The translations under genes and the position numbers were made by a program. Positions 33,888 to 42,287 of a stretch of 64,000 nt of DNA are shown piece after piece. Origin of the DNA: Crocosphaera chwakensis CCY0110. GTDB taxonomy: Bacteria > Cyanobacteriota > Cyanobacteriia > Cyanobacteriales > Microcystaceae. Below the pieces are notes generated by a model, which made no database searches, was not told the DNA's origin, and was given only the letters and a program-made list of their open reading frames with translations. The first letter of the stretch is position 1; each line of letters opens with the position of its first letter. The stretch lies in contig NZ_AAXW01000018.1 in NCBI RefSeq assembly GCF_000169335.1, positions 1 to 64,000 on the forward strand, written 5' to 3'.

Positions 33888-35921
33888 ATGTCCTCTTTGT
33901 CTTCTTCCAATTTGTCTTCTTCCAAACGCAGTCGGGCGGTTGCCCTGCGTAATTATTTTTCACCCTTTGGCAACAAACTGATCGAAGCGGGTTATGTAGG
34001 CCCTGATCAGATGAAACAAGCCCTGGTCGAAACCCGTAAAAGCGGTCGTCCCATAACAGAAGTGTTACAGGTGATGACTGGGGAACCCTTATCCCCCGAT
34101 TTATTACGACAATATAAAAAACACCATTTATTTGAACTCAAAATTCTTTATGGTGTCGACTCTATCGATCCCCAAGTTTCCCCCGTCGCGGATCGCCAGA
34201 TGGCTGAATTAATAAATTCCTTAATTCCGTTTGATATTTGTCGTCGTCATAAAATTTTACCTTTATCCGAGCATAGCGGGGAACCACCATCCGTCTTAGT
34301 GGCCATGGTTGATCCCGATAACCTAGCAGCCCAAGATGATTTAAACCGCATCTTGAGGGCGAGAAACCTAGAGTTACGGCGTATGGTCATTACTCAAGAA
34401 GATTATGATCGTTTATTAGAACAGTATCATGAACTTCAAGGGCAAATTGACGCAGAAAATGAACGGCTTAATCAAGAAGCAGCCATGAACAAGATGGCTG
34501 ATCTGACCGATATTGTGGGTAACTTAGATGCCACAATGTCTGAAGCAGAGGATGAAAGTCATGATGCTCTTGATGCCAATGATGCAGGTCAAGCCCCAGT
34601 TATTAATTTAGTCAATAAAATTCTCGCCAAAGCCCTCCAAGAAGGCACTTCAGATATTCATATTGAACCCCAAGAAGAAACCTTAAGAGTTCGTTTCCGT
34701 AAAGATGGGGTTCTTCAACAAGCTTTCGATCCCCTCCCCCGAAAAGTAACCCCTGCGGTGGTAGCGCGGTTCAAAATTATGGCTGATCTCGATATTGCAG
34801 AACGCCGTCTTCCTCAAGATGGTAAAATTCGACGCATTTATCAAGGTCGAAAAGTGGATTTTCGGGTAAATACCTTACCCAGTCGTTATGGGGAAAAGGT
34901 CTGTTTACGGATTTTAGACAACTCGGCCACTCAGTTAGGATTAGATAAATTAATTACTAACCAAGAAACCTTACAAATTGTCCGAGACTTAGCCAGTCGT
35001 CCCTTTGGATTATTGTTGGTGACGGGACCAACCGGTTCAGGTAAATCTACCAGTTTATATTCTGTCCTAGCCGAACGAAACAATCCAGGGGTGAATATTA
35101 GCACCGCCGAAGATCCCATTGAATACTCGTTACCCGGTATTACTCAAGTACAGGTGATTCGAGAAAAAGGGATGAATTTTGCCTCAATTTTACGGGCCTT
35201 CATGCGACAAGATCCTGACGTTATTCTAGTCGGGGAAACCAGGGACGTAGAAACAGCAAAAACGGCGATCGAAGCAGCCTTAACGGGACACCTTGTTTTA
35301 ACCACCCTACATACGAACGATGCCCCTGGGGCTGTTGCTCGTCTTGATGAAATGGGGGTTGAACCCTTTATGATTTCTGGAGCGTTATTAGGTGTATTAG
35401 CACAACGGTTAATGCGTCGGGTATGTAGTGAATGTCGTGTTCCTTACAACCCTACTAAAGCAGAATTAGCTCGTTTTGGCTTATCTGCTTCGAGTGACGA
35501 TGAAATGACCATTTATAAGGCTAATAAATTAACGGCAGAGGAAATCACCGAAGCGAAACAAACGGGAGACCTTTGCGAAAAATGTGGCGGTAGTGGCTAC
35601 AAGGGAAGGGTTGGGGTGTATGAAGTCATGCGGAATACAGAGCGCATTCAAACCCTTATTAACGAAGGTGCAACGACCGATCGCATCAAAGAAGCAGCAG
35701 TGGAAGAAGGAATGATCACCATCCTCGCTTACAGTTTACAACTGGTTCAAGAAGGTCATACCACCCTTGAAGAAGTGGAACGGGTGACGTTTACCGATAC
35801 CGGACTCGAAGCAGAATTAAAAGCCAAGCGCAAGAGTTCTCTTGAGTGTAAAACCTGTTCTGCAGGCCTCGAACCGGAGTGGGTTGACTGTCCCTATTGT
35901 ATGACTCCCAGATTTACCTAA
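33888..35921 (+). CDS. pilB: Type IV pilus assembly ATPase PilB
   Basis: The N-terminal MshEN/GspE-N domain (about residues 30-180, with LIEAGYVGPDQMKQALVETR) is followed by the ATPase: ALQEGTSDIHIEPQEETLRV, Walker A VTGPTGSGKSTSLYSV, the Asp box AEDPIEYSLPGITQVQV, Walker B RQDPDVILVGETRD and the His box GHLVLTTLHTNDAPGAVARL. The tetracysteine zinc region is CSECRVPY ... CEKCGGSGYKG. An additional C-terminal zinc-ribbon (CKTCSAG ... DCPYC) is typical of cyanobacterial PilB. PilB powers pilus extension. It is first in the pilB-pilT-pilC operon. Confidence 0.95.
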   Translation: MSSLSSSNLSSSKRSRAVALRNYFSPFGNKLIEAGYVGPDQMKQALVETRKSGRPITEVLQVMTGEPLSPDLLRQYKKHHLFELKILYGVDSIDPQVSPVADRQMAELINSLIPFDICRRHKILPLSEHSGEPPSVLVAMVDPDNLAAQDDLNRILRARNLELRRMVITQEDYDRLLEQYHELQGQIDAENERLNQEAAMNKMADLTDIVGNLDATMSEAEDESHDALDANDAGQAPVINLVNKILAKALQEGTSDIHIEPQEETLRVRFRKDGVLQQAFDPLPRKVTPAVVARFKIMADLDIAERRLPQDGKIRRIYQGRKVDFRVNTLPSRYGEKVCLRILDNSATQLGLDKLITNQETLQIVRDLASRPFGLLLVTGPTGSGKSTSLYSVLAERNNPGVNISTAEDPIEYSLPGITQVQVIREKGMNFASILRAFMRQDPDVILVGETRDVETAKTAIEAALTGHLVLTTLHTNDAPGAVARLDEMGVEPFMISGALLGVLAQRLMRRVCSECRVPYNPTKAELARFGLSASSDDEMTIYKANKLTAEEITEAKQTGDLCEKCGGSGYKGRVGVYEVMRNTERIQTLINEGATTDRIKEAAVEEGMITILAYSLQLVQEGHTTLEEVERVTFTDTGLEAELKAKRKSSLECKTCSAGLEPEWVDCPYCMTPRFT

Positions 35922-35951
35922 TTCAATTTTATTTTAAGGAGCAAACATCCA

Positions 35952-37058
35952 ATGGATATGATGATTGAAGACTTAATGGAACAACTTGTGGAAATGGGGG
36001 GTTCCGATATGCACATTCAAGCTGGTGCGCCCATTTATTTTCGTATTAGTGGTAAATTAGCCCCGATTGATGAAGAACCCCTTTCTCCTCAAGAAAGTCA
36101 AAAATTAATTTTCAGTATGCTCAATAATAGTCAACGTAAAGAGTTAGAGCAAACCTGGGAATTAGACTGTTCCTATGGGGTCAAAGGGTTGGCACGGTTT
36201 CGGGTCAATGTTTATAAAGAACGGGGTTGTTACGCTGCTTGTTTACGGGCTTTATCCTCGAAAATTCCTAACTTTGAACAGTTAGGACTACCCAATATTG
36301 TACGAGAAATGGCCGAACGACCACGGGGGATGGTGTTGGTTACGGGTCAAACGGGATCGGGGAAAACTACCACCTTAGCAGCGATTTTAGACTTAATTAA
36401 TCGCACTAGACAAGAACATATTTTAACCGTTGAAGATCCGATTGAATACGTTTTTCCTAATGTTAAAAGCCTCTTTCACCAACGACAAAAAGGAGAAGAT
36501 ACTAAATCCTTTGCTAATGCCTTAAAAGCTTCTTTACGGGAAGATCCTGACATCATTCTAGTAGGGGAAATGCGGGACTTAGAAACCATTAGTTTAGCCA
36601 TCACTGCAGCAGAAACAGGACACTTAGTTTTTGGTACGTTACACACCAATTCAGCTGCCGGTACTATTGATCGTATTGTTGATGTATTTCCAGCTAACCA
36701 ACAAGCTCAAATTCGGGCGATGTTATCTAACTCTTTGATCGCCGTTTTTAGTCAATGTTTAGTGAAGAAAAAGAACCCTAAACCCGGAGAATTTGGTCGG
36801 GCAATGGCCCAAGAAATTATGGTTGTTACCCCTGCTATTGCTAACTTAATGCGAGAAGGAAAAGCCGGGCAAGTTTATTCAGCGATTCAAACAGGAATGA
36901 AATTAGGAATGCAAACCATGGAGCAAGCGTTAGCTAACTTAGTTGTTAGCGGTTCAGTTTCCTTTGAAGAAGCCGTTTCTAAAAGTGCTAGACCCGATGA
37001 GTTACAACGCTTAATCGGTGGTGCAAGTATGAATACAAAATCGAAATCTCGCCGTTAA
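35952..37058 (+). CDS. pilT: Type IV pilus retraction ATPase PilT
   Basis: The N-terminal domain is EDLMEQLVEMGGSDMHIQAG followed by PIYFRISGKLAPIDEEPLSP. The ATPase has Walker A VTGQTGSGKTTTLAAI, TVEDPIEYVFPNVKSLFHQR, Walker B EDPDIILVGEMRDLETI and GHLVFGTLHTNSAAGTIDRI. The PilT-specific C-terminal motif is AIANLMREGKAGQVYSAIQT. It drives pilus retraction and twitching motility. The gene starts 30 bp after pilB. Confidence 0.95.
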   Translation: MDMMIEDLMEQLVEMGGSDMHIQAGAPIYFRISGKLAPIDEEPLSPQESQKLIFSMLNNSQRKELEQTWELDCSYGVKGLARFRVNVYKERGCYAACLRALSSKIPNFEQLGLPNIVREMAERPRGMVLVTGQTGSGKTTTLAAILDLINRTRQEHILTVEDPIEYVFPNVKSLFHQRQKGEDTKSFANALKASLREDPDIILVGEMRDLETISLAITAAETGHLVFGTLHTNSAAGTIDRIVDVFPANQQAQIRAMLSNSLIAVFSQCLVKKKNPKPGEFGRAMAQEIMVVTPAIANLMREGKAGQVYSAIQTGMKLGMQTMEQALANLVVSGSVSFEEAVSKSARPDELQRLIGGASMNTKSKSRR

Positions 37059-37097
37059 ATTACATCGTTCATTACTGTTTACTTTTTATGAAAAAAA

Positions 37098-38312
37098 ATG
37101 CCTACTTACATTGCTCAAGTTAAAGACTTAAAAGGAAAAATTTCTAAGCAAAAAGTGGAAGCCACTTCCCCTGAACAAGCGCGGGCAATGCTTAGACAGC
37201 AATATCCTGCTATTGGAAAAATCAGTGAAGCTGGAATGCAATTTGATTTTTCAGGTATCGGAGGAGCTTTAAATAATGTTAGTGTTAAAGATAAAGCAGT
37301 CTTTTCACGCCAATTTTCTGTAATGATTAATGCTGGTGTTGCCATCGTTCGTTGCTTAGGCGTTTTGTCAGAGCAAGCGACAAATCCTAAACTAAAAAAA
37401 GCTTTATCAGCTATTAGCGCAGAAGTACAACAAGGGATTAGTTTATCGGAAGCTTTAGAAAAACATCCTAGCTGTTTTGACCAACTGTATGTCAGTATGG
37501 TCGAAGCAGGAGAAACTGGGGGGGTACTCGATGAAGTATTAAACCGTTTGGCGAAACTTTTAGAAGATATGGCCCGACTCCAAAACCAAATTAAATCTGC
37601 TATGGCTTATCCTGTAACAGTAGGTATTTTGGCGGTGATTGTTTTCTTTGCTATGACTATCTTTTTAATTCCTGTCTTTGCAGGAATTTTTGAAGATTTA
37701 GGGGCAGAATTACCGGCTTTAACGCAATTTATGCTCTATCTCAGTAGTATTATGAGGAGTTGGAAAATTTTGATTCCAATTGTAGGTTCTATGGGATTAG
37801 TTTTTGGTATCAAACAATATTATAAGACTCCCGTCGGACGCTTACAAATTGATAAATTTCTTCTAAAAATGCCTCTATTTGGGGACTTAAATGAAAAGTC
37901 TGCAGTTGCTCGTTTTTGTCGGGTTTTTGGAACGTTAACTCGTTCTGGTGTTCCTATTTTAACTTCTTTAGAAATTGTTTGTAATACCGTTGGAAATAAG
38001 GTTATTTCCAATGCAGTAGCCGGAGCTCAGGCGGAAATTCAACAAGGGGGTATGATGAGTTTAGCTCTACAAAATGCTAACGTTTTTCCTCAGTTAGCCA
38101 TTCAAATGATTTGTATCGGGGAAGAAACAGGGGAACTCGATGCCATGATGATGAAAGTAGCAGATTTTTATGAGGATGAAGTTGAACAAGCGGTAAAAGC
38201 GTTAACCAGTATTATTGAACCATTAATGATGGTTGGTATTGCTGGTATGGTAGGGGTGATTCTCTTATCTATGTATTTACCTATGTTCTCAATTTTCGAC
38301 CAACTGGTGTAA
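37098..38312 (+). CDS. pilC: Type IV pilus inner-membrane platform protein PilC
   Basis: Two repeated GspF/PilC domains are visible, each with an EAxxxxP motif: QFSVMINAGVAIVRCLGVLS with EAGETGGVLDEVLNRLAKLL, and RVFGTLTRSGVPILTSLEIV with IGEETGELDAMMMKVADFYE. Three hydrophobic helices are present (about 170-195, 218-240, 375-400). The N-terminal cytoplasmic part is YIAQVKDLKGKISKQKVEAT. PilC couples PilB/PilT to the pilus base. The start is 39 bp after pilT, and a hairpin overlaps the stop. Confidence 0.95.
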   Translation: MPTYIAQVKDLKGKISKQKVEATSPEQARAMLRQQYPAIGKISEAGMQFDFSGIGGALNNVSVKDKAVFSRQFSVMINAGVAIVRCLGVLSEQATNPKLKKALSAISAEVQQGISLSEALEKHPSCFDQLYVSMVEAGETGGVLDEVLNRLAKLLEDMARLQNQIKSAMAYPVTVGILAVIVFFAMTIFLIPVFAGIFEDLGAELPALTQFMLYLSSIMRSWKILIPIVGSMGLVFGIKQYYKTPVGRLQIDKFLLKMPLFGDLNEKSAVARFCRVFGTLTRSGVPILTSLEIVCNTVGNKVISNAVAGAQAEIQQGGMMSLALQNANVFPQLAIQMICIGEETGELDAMMMKVADFYEDEVEQAVKALTSIIEPLMMVGIAGMVGVILLSMYLPMFSIFDQLV

Positions 38313-38330
38313 AAAATTGGTCAATTTTTC
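38298..38330 (+). terminator. Putative terminator overlapping the pilC stop
   Basis: GACCAA (38298-38303) pairs with TTGGTC (38317-38322), followed by AATTTTTC. The stem is short (6 bp) so it is a moderate candidate. Confidence 0.4.
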
Positions 38331-38336
38331 AAATTT

Positions 38337-38362
38337 GTAGAGGCGTTTTCCCTAACGTCTCT
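38337..38362. repeat. REP-like palindrome GTAGAGGCGTT...AACGTCTCT
   Basis: AGAGGCGTT and AACGTCTCT form a 9-bp stem with one G-T pair and a 6-base loop. This is a member of the GTAGAGACGTT-type palindromes common in cyanobacterial spacers. It lies between pilC and the next gene. Confidence 0.55.
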
Positions 38363-38400
38363 ATAATAGTTTTAGGGCTTATTTTATTATTAACTGTGTT

Positions 38401-38973
38401 ATGTCGATTAAACCCTCTCATTACGAACAACTTTTATGTGAATATAGCGATCGCTTATCCGCTATTTCCCTTTTAAAGCAGCATCGTTCTTATTTAGAAA
38501 TGGTTCCTAGTTTACGTCGTCCTGAAGAAAGTTTGATTACGCTGCCTTTACCTGTTGTTAAAGTTCGCCAACCAAAACCTTTAAGCGAAAGTCGTTTTAC
38601 ATCTCCTAATATTCAAGAAGCAATTCAATTACCTTGTGATCTTGCTATTATTATGTGTGATCCAGAATGGAAAATTAAACTAGGGTCAGAAATTATCATT
38701 TTTATTCATCGTCCCCACGAAGATTTTTCCCATTTATTGGGCCGTTGGCGACAAACGCAAATTCATTTAGATAAAGATTATGAATGGTTAATGCCGATGA
38801 AAGAAGCTCATATGTTAAGTGAAGGGGGCGAGAAAGTTTATCCTTTATTTGTAGTCTTTGAACATACCTTAGATAGAATCAAAAAAGGATTAAAAGGTGC
38901 TTGTTTACCTTATATTGTTCAACAGTCTATTCCTGAAGAAATTGAGGAAAATGTAGAATCTTTGAAAATTTAG
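38401..38973 (+). CDS. Conserved hypothetical protein downstream of pilC
   Basis: The 190-residue soluble protein has YEQLLCEYSDRLSAISLLKQ at the start, a mixed alpha/beta centre (CDLAIIMCDPEWKIKLGSEI) and an acidic end. I do not recognise a family. Its position suggests it may be transcribed with the pilus genes, but a palindrome and a terminator candidate lie between it and pilC. Confidence 0.6.
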   Translation: MSIKPSHYEQLLCEYSDRLSAISLLKQHRSYLEMVPSLRRPEESLITLPLPVVKVRQPKPLSESRFTSPNIQEAIQLPCDLAIIMCDPEWKIKLGSEIIIFIHRPHEDFSHLLGRWRQTQIHLDKDYEWLMPMKEAHMLSEGGEKVYPLFVVFEHTLDRIKKGLKGACLPYIVQQSIPEEIEENVESLKI

Positions 38974-39101
38974 AATTTTAAATAGCAATTCTCTTTTTCT
39001 TAAGCTTTTCAACTTAAAATAATACTCAAAGACAATAATCTGCTCAAGAATCTCAAAATTGCAACAAAATATTTAGTTTTGTTGGTCGTTATTAGAAAAT
39101 A

Positions 39102-39139
39102 ATGGATAATTAACGCTCAATAATCAATTATCCATTTTT
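39102..39139. terminator. Hairpin with T-run between convergent genes
   Basis: ATGGATAATT (39102-39111) pairs perfectly with AATTATCCAT (39126-39135) over a 14-base loop, followed by TTTTG. It ends the plus-strand gene at 38973 just before the murE stop at 39142. Confidence 0.65.
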
Positions 39140-39141
39140 GA

Positions 39142-40644
39142 TTATTCAAATCGCATTTCTAAGGCTTTTCTCGCCTCTTCTCGGTCATCAAAATGGATTT
39201 TTTCTGTCCCTAAAATTTGATAATCTTCGTGGCCTTTTCCTGCTATTAAAACTCCATCACCTGGCTTAGCTTGTAAAATAGCTGTTTTAATGGCTTCGGC
39301 ACGATCGCTAATCACTAAAGGCTCCACACTTTGAGAAATTCCTGTTAAAATATCCTCTAAAATTCGCTGGGGATCTTCAGTTCTGGGGTTATCAGAAGTG
39401 ACAACAGAAACATCAGCTAATTGGGCAGACGCTTGACCCATCAAGGGACGTTTTGTGCGATCGCGATCGCCCCCACAACCAAACACACAAATCAGTTTAC
39501 CTTTAACAAAAGGACGGGCTGCTTTTAAAGAGTTTTCTAAACTATCAGGAGTATGGGCATAATCAACAATGACACTAATATCTTGTTTTTCGTTAATTTG
39601 TACCCGTTCCATGCGTCCAGGAACTCCCAAAAAGTGAGGTAAACTTTCTATAGTTTCTGTTAAGTCTAAGCCAAAATGTAAGACTGCTGAAACGGCTGCT
39701 AAAACGTTAGATAAATTGAATTGTCCCACTAGCGGAGAGCTAAACTCAACGCTTCCTAAAGGTGTATATAACGTTCCTGTTACTCCATTACCTCGATAGG
39801 TTAAATCACTGGTATAAAAATCCGCCTCAGCATTGCTAACACTGTAACTCCAAACTTGCTCAGGCTTGAAACTTTCAATTAATCGTTTACCATAGGGATC
39901 ATCTAAATTAATAATCGCTTTTTCTTGTAAATAATCTGGCGTAAATAATAACTGTTTTGCTGAAAAATAATCTTCCATATCCTTATGAAAGTCAAGATGA
40001 TCTTGCGTTAAGTTGGTAAACACACTCACTTTAAAAGGACATTGTTTAACTCGCCCTTGAGCTAACGCATGGGAACTAACTTCCATGACGCAATATTCAT
40101 TATTCGCTGCCACTGCTTGGGCCAGTTGTTCTTGTAATTCAGGGGCAAAGGGTGTGGTATGGATAGCTGTTTGTTCAAACCCTGGCCAACGAGTATATAA
40201 TGTGCCAATTAAAGCCGTAGGTTTTTGAGATTGGCCCAGAAAATACTCAATTAAATGAGTTGTAGTCGTTTTGCCGTTAGTTCCGGTTACCCCGATCATC
40301 TTTAGTTGTTGTGCCGGATGCCCATAAAAAGCAGCCGCTATTTCAGCAGCAACCGTAATTAAATCATCCACAATGATTACACATTGGTCGTCATTAGGAG
40401 GAAATTTCTCCGCTGCTTGAGGACTAATAATAGCTGCCGTTGCCCCCACCTCCATCGCACTTTGCCAGAACTCACCCCCATCGACACGAGTCCCCGGCAT
40501 ACCAATAAAGATGTCTCCTGTTTGGCAAGCATGAGAATTGGTTGAGATTCCCTTAACGTCCCTTTCTAAAGCAGGATGTTGAGGAAGCGTAGAAATACTT
40601 GGAACGTTATTCAACAAGTCGTAGAGTTTCCTTGTAGTAAACAT
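39142..40644 (-). CDS. murE: UDP-N-acetylmuramoyl-L-alanyl-D-glutamate--2,6-diaminopimelate ligase MurE
   Basis: Mur ligase signatures are present: the P-loop IGVTGTNGKTTTTHLIEYFL, TTPFAPELQEQLAQ, MEVSSHALAQGR, FTNLTQDHLDFHKDMEDYFS and the GGDRDRTKRPLMGQAS segment. SDNPRTEDP contains the DNPR motif that specifies meso-diaminopimelate. The ATG at 40644 gives the standard N-terminus (MFTTRKLYDLL) and 500 residues. The frame is open further to 40740 but that part is unlike the family. It is divergent from thrC, with about 100 bp between starts. Confidence 0.93.
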   Translation of the reverse strand: MFTTRKLYDLLNNVPSISTLPQHPALERDVKGISTNSHACQTGDIFIGMPGTRVDGGEFWQSAMEVGATAAIISPQAAEKFPPNDDQCVIIVDDLITVAAEIAAAFYGHPAQQLKMIGVTGTNGKTTTTHLIEYFLGQSQKPTALIGTLYTRWPGFEQTAIHTTPFAPELQEQLAQAVAANNEYCVMEVSSHALAQGRVKQCPFKVSVFTNLTQDHLDFHKDMEDYFSAKQLLFTPDYLQEKAIINLDDPYGKRLIESFKPEQVWSYSVSNAEADFYTSDLTYRGNGVTGTLYTPLGSVEFSSPLVGQFNLSNVLAAVSAVLHFGLDLTETIESLPHFLGVPGRMERVQINEKQDISVIVDYAHTPDSLENSLKAARPFVKGKLICVFGCGGDRDRTKRPLMGQASAQLADVSVVTSDNPRTEDPQRILEDILTGISQSVEPLVISDRAEAIKTAILQAKPGDGVLIAGKGHEDYQILGTEKIHFDDREEARKALEMRFE

Positions 40645-40750
40645 ATTAGGCATATAACTGGTCACTGATCCGTGCTTGAAATAGATAAGGTACAATAGAT
40701 AATATAAGCATCTTTGGCTTAACTTATCAAAATCTGTCACCTAGAACCCT

Positions 40751-41881
40751 ATGGCTGTTCAATCGTTAACGTCGTTCCCTTCAGTCTCCCCCTCGACAAA
40801 AGTGATCGTACCTTCATCAGACGTTAAACCTTGGCCGGGGTTAATAGAAACCTATCGCCCTTATCTTCCCGTTACGGAAAGCACCCCAGTTGTGACCCTC
40901 TTAGAAGGCAATACCCCTCTTATTCCTGCCCCCTACATTTCTCAACAAGTGGGCAAAGGAGTTAAAGTTTTTGTTAAATATGATGGTTTAAACCCTACTG
41001 GCAGTTTTAAAGATCGGGGTATGACTATGGCGATTTCTAAGGCCAAAGAAGACGGGGCAAAAGCAGTTATTTGCGCCAGTACCGGCAACACTTCTGCTGC
41101 TGCTGCTGCTTACGCTAGACGCGCCGGAATGCGAGCCTTTGTGATTATTCCCGACGGTTATGTCGCCTTAGGAAAACTAGCACAAGCCTTATTATACGGT
41201 GCGGAAGTGATTGCCATTGACGGGAACTTTGATGATGCGTTGACGGTAGTTAAACAGATGGCCGAGAATTATCCTGTTACCCTAGTTAACTCAGTTAACC
41301 CTTACCGTTTAGAAGGACAAAAAACCGCAGCTTTTGAGGTAGTAGATGTGTTGGGAAATGCCCCCGACTGGTTATGTATCCCAGTGGGCAACGCAGGGAA
41401 TATTAGTGCTTATTGGATGGGATTTTGTCAATATCATAGTTTAGGGAAAACCAGTAAATTGCCAAAAATGATGGGCTTTCAAGCAGCTGGAGCAGCCCCA
41501 TTTATTGGTGGCCAACCAGTAGCAAAACCGGAAACCCTCGCTACTGCTATTCGTATCGGTAACCCGGCCAACTGGGACAAAGCTTGGGGAGCAAAAGATG
41601 CTAGTCAAGGAGAGTTTAATGCGGTTACCGATGAGGAAATATTAGAAGCTTATCGTATTTTGGCTGCCCATGAAGGGGTATTTTGCGAACCAGCTAGTGC
41701 TGCCTCGGTGGCCGGGTTATTGAAAGTTAAAGATCAGGTTCCGGCTGAGTCTACTATAGTTTGTGTCTTGACAGGTAATGGTTTAAAAGATCCTGACTGT
41801 GCCATCAAGCATAGCGATAATCAAGTTAAGTCTGGCATTAAACCTGAATTATCGCAAGTCGCTAAAGTAATGGGTTTTTGA
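40751..41881 (+). CDS. thrC: Threonine synthase ThrC
   Basis: The PLP-binding lysine is in GSFKDRGMTMAIS (about residue 88), with the phosphate-binding CASTGNTSAAAAAYARRAGM segment and the late LTGNGLKDPDC motif. At 376 residues it is the compact bacterial type. It converts O-phosphohomoserine to threonine. The first 30 residues look like a flexible extension. A palindromic repeat follows the stop. Confidence 0.93.
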   Translation: MAVQSLTSFPSVSPSTKVIVPSSDVKPWPGLIETYRPYLPVTESTPVVTLLEGNTPLIPAPYISQQVGKGVKVFVKYDGLNPTGSFKDRGMTMAISKAKEDGAKAVICASTGNTSAAAAAYARRAGMRAFVIIPDGYVALGKLAQALLYGAEVIAIDGNFDDALTVVKQMAENYPVTLVNSVNPYRLEGQKTAAFEVVDVLGNAPDWLCIPVGNAGNISAYWMGFCQYHSLGKTSKLPKMMGFQAAGAAPFIGGQPVAKPETLATAIRIGNPANWDKAWGAKDASQGEFNAVTDEEILEAYRILAAHEGVFCEPASAASVAGLLKVKDQVPAESTIVCVLTGNGLKDPDCAIKHSDNQVKSGIKPELSQVAKVMGF

Positions 41882-42287
41882 GGAACGATAAAAAAACTGT
41901 AGGGTGGGCAATGCTCACCTTCCTGCTTAAAAATCAAGAAAAATATCAAGATAATAAATATAATAATCGAGATCAATGCTTTAAAAAAACTGGGTAATAT
42001 TGACTATCGTAATCAAGTGATCACTTAAAAATAGAGAATGTAAATATCATTCTATTTCAGTATAAAACCATCTCAGAAGAAAAATTTTGATAAAAAAACC
42101 TACATCCCTAGATAGATTAAGAGGCAGAAATTAAGATGGTAATATTGGAATATCATTCAGTAGGATGGGCATAGAGTCGATATCTGTTGCTATATATATC
42201 GGTCGAATCTCACGTCAAACCATTCATATTGAGACTAACTGTGCAATTCCTACTGTCTCAAAATGTCTTAAAATCTCTATAACGAAT
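41882..42287. other. Intergenic region between thrC and the first GH13 gene
   Basis: 406 bp. It holds a REP-like palindrome (41899-41921) and a long AT-rich stretch. An in-frame ATG at 42165 extends the GH13 frame 41 codons upstream, but that part does not look like GH13 and is treated as leader. Confidence 0.5.
41899..41921. repeat. REP-like palindrome after thrC
   Basis: GTAGGGTGGGCAATGCTCACCTT is a diverged copy of the palindrome seen after thf1 (17194), after the third GH13 gene (47630) and after the RTX gene (53978). Confidence 0.6.

Noticed and set aside
39457..39470. Overlapping HIP1 octamers in murE as a special site
   Set aside because: The sequence encodes the conserved DRDR of MurE; it is explained by coding plus ordinary HIP1 abundance.
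42165..42287. N-terminal 41-codon extension of GH13 paralog 1
   Set aside because: It lacks any similarity to the neighbours' starts and reads like leader sequence.
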